This document shows positions 1-6,422 of a stretch of DNA of 9,161 nucleotides, in pieces. The number at the start of each line of letters is the position of its first letter. Within the stretch, counting starts at the first letter, position 1. The DNA comes from Rubrivivax sp. (GTDB lineage Bacteria > Pseudomonadota > Gammaproteobacteria > Burkholderiales > Burkholderiaceae_C): contig JAIXSD010000329.1 of assembly GCA_027484885.1 (NCBI GenBank), positions 1-9,161 on the forward strand. Direction: 5' to 3'. A program made the position numbers and the translations under genes. The notes below the pieces were generated by a model that did not search any database, had not been told where the DNA came from, and saw only the letters and a program-made list of their open reading frames with translations.

Positions 1-984
1 CAGTTCAAGGGTGGCCAGTCCAACCCCAGTTATTTGCTGAGCACAGCGCAAGCACGCTATGTGCTGCGCAGCAAGCCAGCGCCGGCCGCGCAGCTGCTGC
101 CTTCGGCCCACGCGATCGAGCGCGAGTACCAGGTCATGCACGCCCTGCAGGGCAGCGGCGTGCCGGTGCCACGGATGCTTGGCCTGTGCGAGGACGAGGC
201 GGTTCTCGGCCGCGCCTTCTACGTGATGGAGTTTGTCGAAGGCCGCATTTTTTGGGACCCGGCCCTGCCGGGCTTGGCGACAAATGAACGCAGTGCGATC
301 TACCAAGAAATGCTGCGCGTGCAGGCCCGTCTGCACCAGCTCGACCCGGCCGCCCTGGGCTTGCAGAACTATGGCCGCGCCGGCAGCTACTTCGAACGCC
401 AGATCGCTCGCTGGAGCAAGCAGTACCAGGCCTCCATCACCGAGCCCATCGCCGCGATGGAGCGCCTGATGGACTGGCTGCCCGCCCACATGCCGGCTTC
501 GGCCCACGACCCGAGCGAGGTGGCCCTGGTGCACGGCGATTACCGCATCGACAACCTCGTCTTTCACCCCCAAGAGCCGCGCATTGTGGCCGTGCTGGAC
601 TGGGAGCTCTCCACCCTGGGCCATCCGCTGGCCGACTTCAGCTACCACTGCATGGTCTGGCACATCCGCAGCATGGCCGCGGCACGCGGTCTGGCCGGCC
701 TGGATCTGGCGGCGCTGGGCATCCCCTCAGAGGCCGCGTATCTGGCGCGTTATGCTCAACTCAGTGCGGGCCACCCTTCCCGCCCGGCTCGCGATGTGGC
801 GCACCTGCAGCGGGACTGGAACTTTTATCTGGCCTACAACCTGTTCCGCATCGCAGCCATCTTGCAAGGCATTGCCAAGCGAGTGGAGGCCGGCACCGCA
901 GCCAGCGCGCAAGCGCGCGAAGCCGCCAGCGGCGCCCGCCCTCTGGCGGAGCTGGCCTGGCAGTTTGCCGAGCGCAGCCGCTGA
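1..984 (+). CDS. Phosphotransferase (APH) family protein, 5' end outside window
   Basis: This is the last 327 codons of a kinase-like protein of the APH/choline-kinase fold. The frame is open from base 1, and the first visible residues (QFKGGQSNPSYLL) match the substrate-side start of the nucleotide-binding lobe in this family, so only a short N-terminal part is missing. The catalytic Brenner motif HGDYRIDN lies at visible residues 178-185. The metal-binding segment follows as LDWELSTLGHPLADF, with its Asp at residue 200. Relatives of this subtype (ACAD10/11-like) often sit beside acyl-CoA dehydrogenase genes and are thought to phosphorylate hydroxyacyl-type substrates. That neighbour cannot be seen here, so the substrate is inference. 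No signal peptide or membrane segment is visible. The gene ends 13 bases before the stop of a converging gene. It is unlikely to be an antibiotic-resistance enzyme: the FKGGQSNP and LDWELSTLGHPLADF signatures are those of the acyl-CoA-associated group. Confidence 0.93.
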   Translation, partial: QFKGGQSNPSYLLSTAQARYVLRSKPAPAAQLLPSAHAIEREYQVMHALQGSGVPVPRMLGLCEDEAVLGRAFYVMEFVEGRIFWDPALPGLATNERSAIYQEMLRVQARLHQLDPAALGLQNYGRAGSYFERQIARWSKQYQASITEPIAAMERLMDWLPAHMPASAHDPSEVALVHGDYRIDNLVFHPQEPRIVAVLDWELSTLGHPLADFSYHCMVWHIRSMAAARGLAGLDLAALGIPSEAAYLARYAQLSAGHPSRPARDVAHLQRDWNFYLAYNLFRIAAILQGIAKRVEAGTAASAQAREAASGARPLAELAWQFAERSR

Positions 985-991
985 AAACCGC

Positions 992-1008
992 CTCAGCTCA
1001 GGGCTGAG
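992..1008 (-). terminator. Weak intrinsic terminator between converging genes
   Basis: CTCAGC (992-997) and GCTGAG (1003-1008) form a perfect 6-bp stem with a 5-base loop. The loop overlaps the stop codon of the minus-strand gene (998-1000). Read on the minus strand, the hairpin is followed three bases later by TTTT (988-985), so it can serve as a weak terminator for the minus gene. On the plus strand there is no T tract. The short stem and T run keep confidence low. Confidence 0.4.
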
Positions 1009-1741
1009 ACAGGCCCTCTTCCGGCCGCGAGGACTGCCAGGCGATCGAGGTCGTGGTGGGCCAGGGGCCGCTTTCCGAGAGACGCCCGTTGACGCGCTGC
1101 GCCTCGCGGCAGGCCACCTCCAGCAGCCGCAGCAAGCCCTGGATGGCCGCCAAACTGGGCTGCTCCATGGCCGTGCGCAGATAGGCATTGCCGCGCAAGG
1201 TCATGAGCACCACCGGATGCCCTTCGGGCAGCAAATCCTGGCTGGCCTGGGCCAGGGCCTCGCTGAGATCGCCATCCAGCCAGGCGGCAGTCAGGTCTTT
1301 GTTGACACCGATCGCGCCAAAGCGCTGACGCACCAGCTTGGAGCTGATCTGGCCGAGCTTGGGGAACATCACCAACCAGCGCATTTCTTCCGGCGTGTCG
1401 GTGTCGACGCGGGTTTTGAGCGTGTCGGTATAGGCCTCGAACACGGTGGACTCCAGCGACTCCATCAGCTGGCGGCACAGCACCATCATCTGCAAATCGC
1501 TGTGCAGGCGCAGCTCGCAACGAATGCGCAGCTCCGAGCCCTTGATGTAGCCGCGCTGCGAGTCGCCCCACTCGATGCGCAAGCCGCCGGGCAAGGCCTT
1601 GGGCTGCTCGATCACAAAGCCGCGGCCGTCTCGGGTCAAGCGGAACTGGGCGTCGCGGCTCTCCGACCAATCGTGAATGGGCCGCCAGCGGGCGGCATTG
1701 GAGCGGGCAACGAACCAGTGTTTGACTTGCTTAAAAAACAT
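998..1741 (-). CDS. Hypothetical protein, 247 residues
   Basis: I do not recognise this protein. It is 247 residues long, with no signal peptide, no membrane segment and no cysteine pair suggesting metal binding, so it is probably cytoplasmic. The N-terminus (MFFKQVKHWFVARSNAARW) is basic and aromatic. The middle reads like an alpha/beta protein, with beta-like stretches such as LRIRCELRL and helical stretches such as MVLCRQLMESLESTVFEAY. The last 15 residues look disordered. The third codon positions are strongly G/C, as in the neighbouring real genes, which supports this frame over the longer overlapping minus frame at 993-1670. The ATG at 1741 is the only good start, though no clear Shine-Dalgarno precedes it. 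It diverges from the GST-like gene with about 80 bases between and converges on the kinase gene. It is probably a lineage-restricted conserved protein. Confidence 0.8.
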   Translation of the reverse strand: MFFKQVKHWFVARSNAARWRPIHDWSESRDAQFRLTRDGRGFVIEQPKALPGGLRIEWGDSQRGYIKGSELRIRCELRLHSDLQMMVLCRQLMESLESTVFEAYTDTLKTRVDTDTPEEMRWLVMFPKLGQISSKLVRQRFGAIGVNKDLTAAWLDGDLSEALAQASQDLLPEGHPVVLMTLRGNAYLRTAMEQPSLAAIQGLLRLLEVACREAQRVNGRLSESGPWPTTTSIAWQSSRPEEGLSQP

Positions 1742-1822
1742 GAGCTAGCACAATGCGGCGAACGCCAGAACAGCGTGAAGATGCGCACTGCATCGACCGT
1801 CTGGCCAAGGTGGAGAACCCAA
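1742..1822. promoter_or_regulatory. Divergent intergenic region for the 247-residue protein and GST-like genes
   Basis: Transcription of both flanking genes must start in or near these 81 bases. On the plus strand TTGACT (1722-1727, inside the hypothetical gene) with an 18-base spacer leads to TAGCAC (1746-1751), a poor -10. A good purine-rich Shine-Dalgarno (AAGGTGGAG, 1807-1815) precedes the GST-like start by 7 bases. I see no convincing minus-strand promoter and no operator-like palindrome. The promoter assignment is weak; the ribosome site is clear. Confidence 0.35.
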
Positions 1823-2515
1823 ATGATCGAAGTGTATTCATGGCCCACACCCAACGGCCACAAGGTTCACATCATGTTGGAAGAATGCGGACTGCCCTAT
1901 CGGGTGATCCCCGTGGACATCGGGGCGGGCGCACAATTCGAGCCCGCCTTTCTGGCCATCAGCCCGAACAACAAGATCCCCGCCATCCAGGACAGCGAGG
2001 GCCCGGACGGGCGACCGATCAGCCTGTTCGAATCGGGCGCCATCCTGCTGTACCTGGCCGGCAAGACCGGCCGCTTCCTGCCCGCCGACACGGCCGGCAA
2101 GTACGAAGTGCTGCAGTGGCTGATGTTCCAGATGGGCAGCGTCGGGCCCATGCTGGGCCAGGCCCACCACTTTCGCATCTACGCACCGGAAAAAATCGCC
2201 TACGCGATCGAGCGCTACAGCAAGGAGGCGCAGCGCCTGTACGGCGTGATCGACAAGCGCCTGGCCATCAGCCGCTACATCGGCGGGCCGGCTTACAGCA
2301 TTGCCGACATGGCCATCTTCCCGTGGCTGCGCAGCTGGAAGAACCAGGGCGTGCAGATGTCGGACTATCCGCATCTCAAAGGCTGGTTTGACGAGATTGC
2401 CGCGCGGCCGGCGGTGCAGCGCGGCGTGGCCGTGCTGGAGACCCAGCGCAAGCCCTTGATGGAAGACAAGGCGCGCGAGATGCTGTTTGGCGACACGCAG
2501 TACCGCCGGCACTGA
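1823..2515 (+). CDS. yfcG: Glutathione S-transferase-like protein, YfcG/Nu class
   Basis: This 230-residue protein has the two-domain GST layout: a thioredoxin-like N-terminal domain (about 1-85) and an all-helical C-terminal domain (about 95-210). It opens with MIEVYSWPTPNGHK. Thr9 and Asn11 align with the residues that E. coli YfcG uses in place of the usual Tyr/Ser/Cys to hold glutathione. The cis-proline is in NKIPAI (Pro53) and the glutathione gamma-glutamyl contact is in LFESGAILLYL (Glu70-Ser71). The C-terminal domain carries the YfcG-like segments GPMLGQAHHF and YSIADMAIFPW. Characterised members bind oxidised glutathione and act as disulfide-bond reductases or peroxidases rather than as classic conjugating enzymes; that role here is by homology. 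The ATG at 1823 is chosen because it starts exactly at the family N-terminus and follows AAGGTGGAG by 7 bases, although the frame stays open upstream. It converges on the exported-protein gene with 38 bases between. Confidence 0.94.
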   Translation: MIEVYSWPTPNGHKVHIMLEECGLPYRVIPVDIGAGAQFEPAFLAISPNNKIPAIQDSEGPDGRPISLFESGAILLYLAGKTGRFLPADTAGKYEVLQWLMFQMGSVGPMLGQAHHFRIYAPEKIAYAIERYSKEAQRLYGVIDKRLAISRYIGGPAYSIADMAIFPWLRSWKNQGVQMSDYPHLKGWFDEIAARPAVQRGVAVLETQRKPLMEDKAREMLFGDTQYRRH

Positions 2516-2553
2516 ACACGCGGCCTGCTGAGCCGCCCCGACGCGACAAACCA

Positions 2554-3249
2554 TCATGACGCTGGCGCCGATTGGGATGCCGCGCCAAGCGGCGCGGCGG
2601 GCGCCAGCGACTGCAGGAACTCATCGGTCATGGTGCGCGCCAGCAACTCGGGCCGCAGGCGCTCGAGATTGCGCTGATTGAGCTCGAAGCCGCGCTCGTT
2701 GGTGTAGAGCGGCTGGCCGATGCTGAGGCCAGCACCAGAGCTGCGCGGGCCTTTCATGCCTTGCACGGGGTAGAGACGCAGCCGGGCTTTGAAAGTGGAC
2801 GATTCGGCGTCGGCAAACACGGTGGTTTCCAGAACCTGGGCGCAACCGAGGCGCTGCGCCTCGTCCAGCAGCAGGCGCACATTGCGCGCCAGATCCACCG
2901 CCGACACCTGAAGCACCAAGGCATGAGCGCTGCGCTTCGATTGGTTCAACAAGTCCACAACCTGTTGATTGAAGCGCAAATTGACTTGGTCCCAGTGCTC
3001 GTTTTGGGCCGCCTGGCTGGGCTCAAAATTTCGACCATGGCCGAACACCATCACGCAGCCTCCCGGACCCGCGGCCAGGGCAGGCGCAGAGGCAGAAGCT
3101 GAGACTTCCTGGGGCTGCGCCAGGGCCTGCGCAGGAAGGCCTACAGCCACCGACGACACGAAGCCCGCCAAGAACGTCCGAGCCACAACCCCGAGAGAGG
3201 TCGCGGACGTAGCGCGTGAGCGTGTTCGGGCGATCAGAGAGGCAATCAT
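2554..3249 (-). CDS. Hypothetical exported protein
   Basis: I do not recognise the family. From the ATG at 3249 the product is 231 residues. The N-terminus has several arginines, then a hydrophobic stretch (about residues 26-38) and a likely signal peptidase I site at AQALA/Q near residue 44, so it is probably periplasmic or secreted. The mature part starts with a low-complexity Ser/Ala stretch (about 48-60). A folded region follows with Cys65 in GGCVMVFGHGR and Cys136 in RLGCAQVL, which could form a disulfide. The tail is Ala/Pro/Ser-rich. The start is uncertain: an in-frame ATG at 3297 would add 16 residues, and neither has a good Shine-Dalgarno. 3249 gives the more normal signal peptide. 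The frame runs open to 3552, but the upstream part has no coding look. It converges on the GST-like gene and may have no functional link to it. Confidence 0.75.
   Translation of the reverse strand: MIASLIARTRSRATSATSLGVVARTFLAGFVSSVAVGLPAQALAQPQEVSASASAPALAAGPGGCVMVFGHGRNFEPSQAAQNEHWDQVNLRFNQQVVDLLNQSKRSAHALVLQVSAVDLARNVRLLLDEAQRLGCAQVLETTVFADAESSTFKARLRLYPVQGMKGPRSSGAGLSIGQPLYTNERGFELNQRNLERLRPELLARTMTDEFLQSLAPAAPLGAASQSAPAS
2579..2598. repeat. Inverted repeat near the 3' end of the exported-protein gene
   Basis: GCCGCGC and GCGCGGC form a perfect 7-bp stem around a 6-base loop, just inside the last codons of the exported-protein gene. There is no T tract on either side, so it is not an intrinsic terminator by itself. 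It encodes part of the Ala-rich tail, and its GC-rich self-complementarity may be a by-product of alanine and glycine codons. Confidence 0.35.
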
Positions 3250-3340
3250 GGCAAGGCAGTGAAGGCAACGGGAGGGAAAACCAGGAAACGCCCGCATCGA
3301 GACCAGCGGACGCGCACCACGCAGCTCGACGGGGCGTCGG

Positions 3341-3346
3341 AGTCTA
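3341..3346 (-). promoter_or_regulatory. Possible extended -10 for the exported-protein gene
   Basis: Read on the minus strand the sequence is TGTTAGACT, an extended -10 (TG, one base, then TAGACT, four of six matches to TATAAT). It would start RNA near 3334, giving a leader of about 37 or 85 bases depending on which ATG is used. No good -35 lies upstream. It sits downstream of the 3443-3476 terminator, which would insulate this gene from transcripts coming from the tRNA-Arg side. Confidence 0.3.
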
Positions 3347-3442
3347 ACAATGGAATGCTGCGGCACCCGCGCGCCCTTGCCTCCGGCAACATGCCCCCTC
3401 GATGTGGCCAAGCACTCAGCACCTCGCAGCGCAGCTTGCACT

Positions 3443-3476
3443 GAAAAGCAAAGCGGCGTCCACGCAGGACGCCGCT
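3443..3476 (-). terminator. Strong intrinsic terminator on the minus strand, no recognised gene upstream
   Basis: AGCGGCGTCC (3452-3461) and GGACGCCGCT (3467-3476) form a perfect 10-bp GC-rich stem with a 5-base loop. On the minus strand it is followed at once by TTTGCTTTTC-like sequence (3451-3443), the layout of a rho-independent terminator. On the plus strand no T tract follows. The nearest recognised minus-strand gene upstream is tRNA-Arg, about 500 bases away. Either it stops tRNA read-through or it ends an unannotated transcript. Confidence 0.7.
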
Positions 3477-3637
3477 CGCTCACAAGGAGTCGCAGCAAGC
3501 GCAAACCCAGATGTGTCTGCACTGCGCTCCAAGCCATTCCCCAAGGTTGCAAGAGCGGCGCCAGGCACCGCTCTCACTCCCCCTCCAGCGTGCACATCGT
3601 GGTGCCGCCATTCCCTCGTTTTGTGAGCTCTACTTTA
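3443..3637 (-). ncRNA. Candidate small RNA ending at the orphan terminator
   Basis: This is a tentative call. The 3' end is the strong minus-strand terminator at 3443-3476. The 5' end would be set by TTGCAT (3661-3656), an 18-base spacer and TAAAGT (3637-3632), a middling promoter that would start RNA near 3625 and give about 185 nt. Between them are two further hairpins: a 7-bp AGAGCGG/CCGCTCT stem (3552-3574), and a two-step arm of GCGCA/TGCGC with inner CAGA/TCTG (3499-3527). It does not match 6S RNA, SRP RNA, tmRNA or RNase P RNA as I know them. A 43-codon frame (3611-3480) overlaps but has low GC3 and rare Arg and Gly codons, so I do not treat it as coding. Confidence 0.3.
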
Positions 3638-3978
3638 CGTTTGGTAACGCGCAGGATGCAATCCTTGCGGGCTGGATTTCTCGGCTGAAATGCAGGAAAA
3701 CAGCGTGAACTTGCAAAACAGCAAGATAGCAAGGTTCAGGTAAACCCTAGAGCGCCGGTATTGAGCGCGAATTCACCGTTGGCGCCCGCTTATCGGCATG
3801 CGAAAAAGCTTTGTTTCACAAAACCACAAGGACGGATTCGCAGGACAGCGGAGGGAATTCGAAACATCGCAAGATCAACATCTTTCTACTTGGCGCCGCC
3901 GCATGCCCACGTCAAACCACGATCTGACCGCGTCGAACGGTCCAATGGGAAGGCAAACAGCAGGGGAAGTGGAAAGCG

Positions 3979-4055
3979 TGGCCCGACCAGCAAGAATCGA
4001 ACTTGCAACCGCCCGCTTAGAAGGCGGGTGCTCTATCCAGTTGAGCTATGGTCGG
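3979..4055 (-). tRNA. tRNA-Arg (anticodon UCU)
   Basis: Read on the minus strand, a full cloverleaf of 77 bases is present including the encoded CCA (3981-3979). The acceptor stem CCGACCA/TGGTCGG is perfect over 7 pairs, with discriminator G. The D stem is GCTC/GAGC, and the anticodon arm is CCCGC - CTTCTAA - GCGGG with anticodon TCT. The variable loop has 5 bases, and the T arm is GCAAG - TTCGATT - CTTGC. This tRNA reads AGA and AGG codons, which are rare in GC-rich genomes. It follows the OPT transporter gene on the same strand with about 180 bases between, and probably has its own promoter. Confidence 0.97.
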
Positions 4056-4070
4056 TCAGCCAGGCGCAGC

Positions 4071-4099
4071 GTCATCGGGTGCTGCACCTGCTTGATCAA
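4071..4099 (-). promoter_or_regulatory. Possible tRNA-Arg promoter
   Basis: On the minus strand TTGATC (4099-4094) and GATGAC (4076-4071) are separated by exactly 17 bases, and the tRNA 5' end lies 15 bases beyond the second element. That fits a start site about 7 bases downstream and a short 5' leader for RNase P to remove. The -10 matches the consensus at only three positions, so this is a positional argument more than a sequence match. Confidence 0.35.
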
Positions 4100-4147
4100 A
4101 AAACTCGGCGGCCGCTTGCGAGGGCATGCAAGCCGACCCGGCCCGCA

Positions 4148-4169
4148 CGGCGCCCGAATCAGGGCGCCG
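4148..4169. repeat. Perfect inverted repeat downstream of the OPT transporter gene
   Basis: CGGCGCCC (4148-4155) and GGGCGCCG (4162-4169) form an 8-bp perfect stem around a 6-base loop, 67 bases beyond the transporter stop on its own strand. No T tract follows on either strand. It may stabilise the 3' end of the mRNA or act with Rho, but it is not a standard intrinsic terminator. Confidence 0.45.
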
Positions 4170-4235
4170 GGGGCCGCGATTGTGCCACGGGCCCAGTGCA
4201 GGCGCGCCACAGCGCTCCCAGCCCGGCCAGAGGCA

Positions 4236-6224
4236 TCAGTTCATCAGCACGTTGACGATGGAGTTGCCAATGCCCATCAAAGCGGCACCCGAGATCAGGC
4301 CGGCACAGATGGGCTCGCAGCCTTCCACCCAGATGCGGTGGCCGGAGCTGTTGACGTTCTTGTGGCGCAGGCCCATGAGCCAGAACAGCAGCGCGCCCAC
4401 CCACATGGCGAACACCGACTCCGGCGGCAGCACCACGCCCAGACCGATGGACACGGCCGAGAGCGGGAAGCGGCCCTTGGTGACGATGCGCAGCACCTCG
4501 ATCACGATGGCGCTGATAGCGGCGACCGCCATGGCGATCAAGGCCGAGGTCGGGAAACCATTGAAGCCGCGAGCGATCAACTCCGCCACGCCCTTCCACT
4601 GCAAAGCACCCGGCATGGCGAACTGCTCCGACACCAGGGTCGACACCGAACGCACGCCATTGGCATCAGCCGGCAAGAAGAGCAGGAAGTACAGCGGCAC
4701 ACAGGCCAGCAAGCCCGCGAAGATGCCGATGATGTGACCAATGGCCTGGTGGCGCGGCTTGCCGCCGAGCATGTAGCCCGGCTTGATGTCCGACAGCAGA
4801 TTGGCTGCGTTGGAGGCAATCTCCGAGGTCATGCCGGCCGGCAGCAAATTGCTGGCGGGATTGGTCCGATCGATCGCGCCCATGGTGAACTGGGTGATCT
4901 TGGACAGGGCCCCGGTCGGCGTCCAGGAGGTCAGGGCCATCGAGTTGGTGCAGATGACCGTCAGCACAAAGATCAAGGGCAAAGACACCAAGGCCAGGAA
5001 CATGGGCACGCCGAAGAACAGGTGAGTGACCCAAGCACCCAGCACGCTGAACACGGGCACGCCGACATAGGAGATCCACAGCGGCACTTCGATGCCAGCC
5101 AGCAGATCGGGGCCGGTGGCCTGGCCCGCAGCGCCCTTCTTCTTGCCCTTGAACAGGCTGGTGATCAACTCCGGCTTGGCCAGCAGGCTGGTCAGCGAGC
5201 CCACCACCATGATGGTCACACCCCACCACAGCGACCATTGGTTGACGATCTCGGCACGCGAGATGGGCACGAGCGCACCGCTCGGCGAGAGACGCGGAGC
5301 AATGTCGCCCAGCTGAATCATCAGCGGCGCCAGAATCACGAAATTGATGAAAGCGCCCAGCAAGCAGCTGGTGGCGATGGCAATGCCCATCAGGCCACCG
5401 ACGCCGATCATGGCGGCATCCAGCGTCAGGCGCAGGCCCAGCACGCGGAAATCCGTGCCCAGGATCTTGGGGATCCACCACTCTGCCTTGGCAGCGGCTT
5501 GGTAGTAGTAGGTGTCCAGGCGCTCATGCAGATGCCAGGGCTCTTTCATGCCGGCCCACTGGTCCATGCGCAGAATCTTGAACTGGATCAGCTTCATCCA
5601 GCCATCGCTGACCAGGGCCTGGTAAATCGCGGTGCCACCGGCCACCATGCTCAGCAAACGCGCCTTGAACACACCCGCGGCAGCATCCCCCATGTAGAGC
5701 GCATCCAGCACCACGCCGCTGGCACGGCCTTCCGGGAAAGGCAGCTGGTCTTCGTTGATGAAGCGGCGCTTCATTGGGAAGGCCACCAGCACACCGAGGA
5801 TGGAGGTCACCGCCATCCAGATGATCATCTGCCACCAGGGAATGATGCGGCCCGTGATCAACATATAGGCCGCCAGGCTGGTGTAGAGCGGCGCCACCAC
5901 ATAACCCGCCGCCGTCGCAATCGACTGGGTGCAGTTGTTTTCCAGGATGGTGTAGTCCTTAGCCAGACCCAGGCCATGCAAGGCGCGGAACAAGCCAAAG
6001 GACAGAATCACTGCCGTCAAACCCACGCCAATGCCGATGCCGGTCTTGCCACCCACATACAGCGCCGTGGCAGCCAGGATGGCGCCGAGCAGAAAGCCCG
6101 TCAGCGCCGAACGCAGGGTCAGTTGCGGCATGTCGCCGCGGAAGACATTCTTGAACCACCACTCGTCCTTTTGGGCTCGAGTCCAGGTCTGGATTTGCTC
6201 TTCGGTCAGTTGTTGGATAGCCAT
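4236..6224 (-). CDS. OPT-family oligopeptide transporter
   Basis: This is a complete 662-residue polytopic inner-membrane protein of the OPT superfamily, which moves small peptides or peptide-like metal chelates into the cell using the proton gradient. About 14-16 hydrophobic segments alternate with short loops, the usual count and length for the bacterial branch. Conserved landmarks are ENNCTQSIATAAGY (95-108), LPFPEGRASG (161-170), SNAANLLSDIKPGYMLGGKPR (471-491) and GLGVVLPPESVFAMWVGALL (594-613). A long soluble loop (about 205-260) and a basic Lys/Gly loop (359-375) interrupt the membrane segments. The start at 6224 gives the short cytoplasmic N-terminus typical of the family; the ribosome site is weak. 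Flanking genes are tRNAs, so context does not reveal the substrate, and this branch has few characterised members. No key region appears missing. A long open frame on the opposite strand over the same span is a codon shadow. Confidence 0.96.
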   Translation of the reverse strand: MAIQQLTEEQIQTWTRAQKDEWWFKNVFRGDMPQLTLRSALTGFLLGAILAATALYVGGKTGIGIGVGLTAVILSFGLFRALHGLGLAKDYTILENNCTQSIATAAGYVVAPLYTSLAAYMLITGRIIPWWQMIIWMAVTSILGVLVAFPMKRRFINEDQLPFPEGRASGVVLDALYMGDAAAGVFKARLLSMVAGGTAIYQALVSDGWMKLIQFKILRMDQWAGMKEPWHLHERLDTYYYQAAAKAEWWIPKILGTDFRVLGLRLTLDAAMIGVGGLMGIAIATSCLLGAFINFVILAPLMIQLGDIAPRLSPSGALVPISRAEIVNQWSLWWGVTIMVVGSLTSLLAKPELITSLFKGKKKGAAGQATGPDLLAGIEVPLWISYVGVPVFSVLGAWVTHLFFGVPMFLALVSLPLIFVLTVICTNSMALTSWTPTGALSKITQFTMGAIDRTNPASNLLPAGMTSEIASNAANLLSDIKPGYMLGGKPRHQAIGHIIGIFAGLLACVPLYFLLFLPADANGVRSVSTLVSEQFAMPGALQWKGVAELIARGFNGFPTSALIAMAVAAISAIVIEVLRIVTKGRFPLSAVSIGLGVVLPPESVFAMWVGALLFWLMGLRHKNVNSSGHRIWVEGCEPICAGLISGAALMGIGNSIVNVLMN

Positions 6225-6373
6225 GGCATCAAGTCATGTTGAAGGGCGGGCTCGATCAAGCCCAATCGCGCGCAATTCTGTGGTTCGAGTTGCGGCCGGA
6301 GAAGTCGCGCTAACCCAGGGCGCACAAACCCCGGTGTCAAAACGCAAGCGCCTTACCTTTCCAGAGCACAAAC
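6225..6373. promoter_or_regulatory. Leader/promoter region of the OPT transporter gene
   Basis: Transcription of the transporter must start here, because a terminator for tRNA-Pro lies just upstream. On the minus strand a perfect TTGACA (6340-6335) is present but has no good -10 at 16-18 bases. CAGAAT (6280-6275) with TTCTCC (6303-6298) at 17 bases is the alternative, with both elements imperfect. I see no clear operator palindrome, so neither promoter is assigned firmly. Confidence 0.3.
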
Positions 6374-6407
6374 AAAAAACCCGCTGCAAACTTGCGCTTG
6401 CAACGGG
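6374..6407 (-). terminator. Intrinsic terminator of tRNA-Pro
   Basis: On the minus strand the segments 6407-6397 and 6390-6380 pair over 11 positions (CCCGTTGCAAG with TTTGCAGCGGG, including two G-U pairs) around a 6-base loop. TTTTTT follows directly (6379-6374). It starts 16 bases beyond the tRNA-Pro CCA end, exactly where such a terminator is expected, and separates the tRNA from the downstream transporter gene. Confidence 0.85.
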
Positions 6408-6422
6408 TGTTTGATTGGGTCT

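Larger units (their letters stand above)
3250..3978. other. Gene-poor 729-base stretch upstream of the exported-protein gene
   Basis: No reading frame here looks coding: all are short, use rare codons and have no family resemblance. It holds a possible minus-strand promoter at 3341-3346, a strong minus-strand terminator at 3443-3476 and several hairpins (3499-3527, 3552-3574, 3705-3736). Hand counting 3601-3900 gives about 52% G+C, against 65% for a sample line of rho (8041-8100), so the middle is clearly less GC-rich than the genes around it. I found no copy of the tRNA-Arg 3' end that would mark an integrated element, and no insertion-sequence ends. Confidence 0.7.

Noticed and set aside
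1..984. Aminoglycoside resistance gene
   Set aside because: The kinase motifs are shared with the resistance enzymes, but FKGGQSNP and LDWELSTLGHPLADF belong to the acyl-CoA-dehydrogenase-associated branch.
993..1670. 225-codon minus frame overlapping the 247-residue protein
   Set aside because: Its Arg/Ala/Gly-rich low-complexity product and the better codon use of the other frame (998-1741) mark it as a shadow.
584..1822. N-terminal extension of the GST-like frame
   Set aside because: The frame happens to stay open back through the hypothetical and kinase genes, but the GST family starts exactly at the ATG at 1823 with a good ribosome site.
3259..3708. Several short plus-strand frames in the gene-poor stretch
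   Set aside because: They have no Shine-Dalgarno, no G/C bias at third positions and no recognisable protein, and they overlap one another.
3979..4055. tRNA-Arg as an integration site for a genomic island
   Set aside because: There is no repeat of the tRNA 3' end nearby and no integrase or phage gene in the window.
3798..6242. 814-codon open frame on the plus strand
   Set aside because: It is antisense to the OPT transporter and runs across tRNA-Arg. Its His/Gln/Arg-rich product matches no family, as expected for the shadow of a GC-rich membrane-protein gene.
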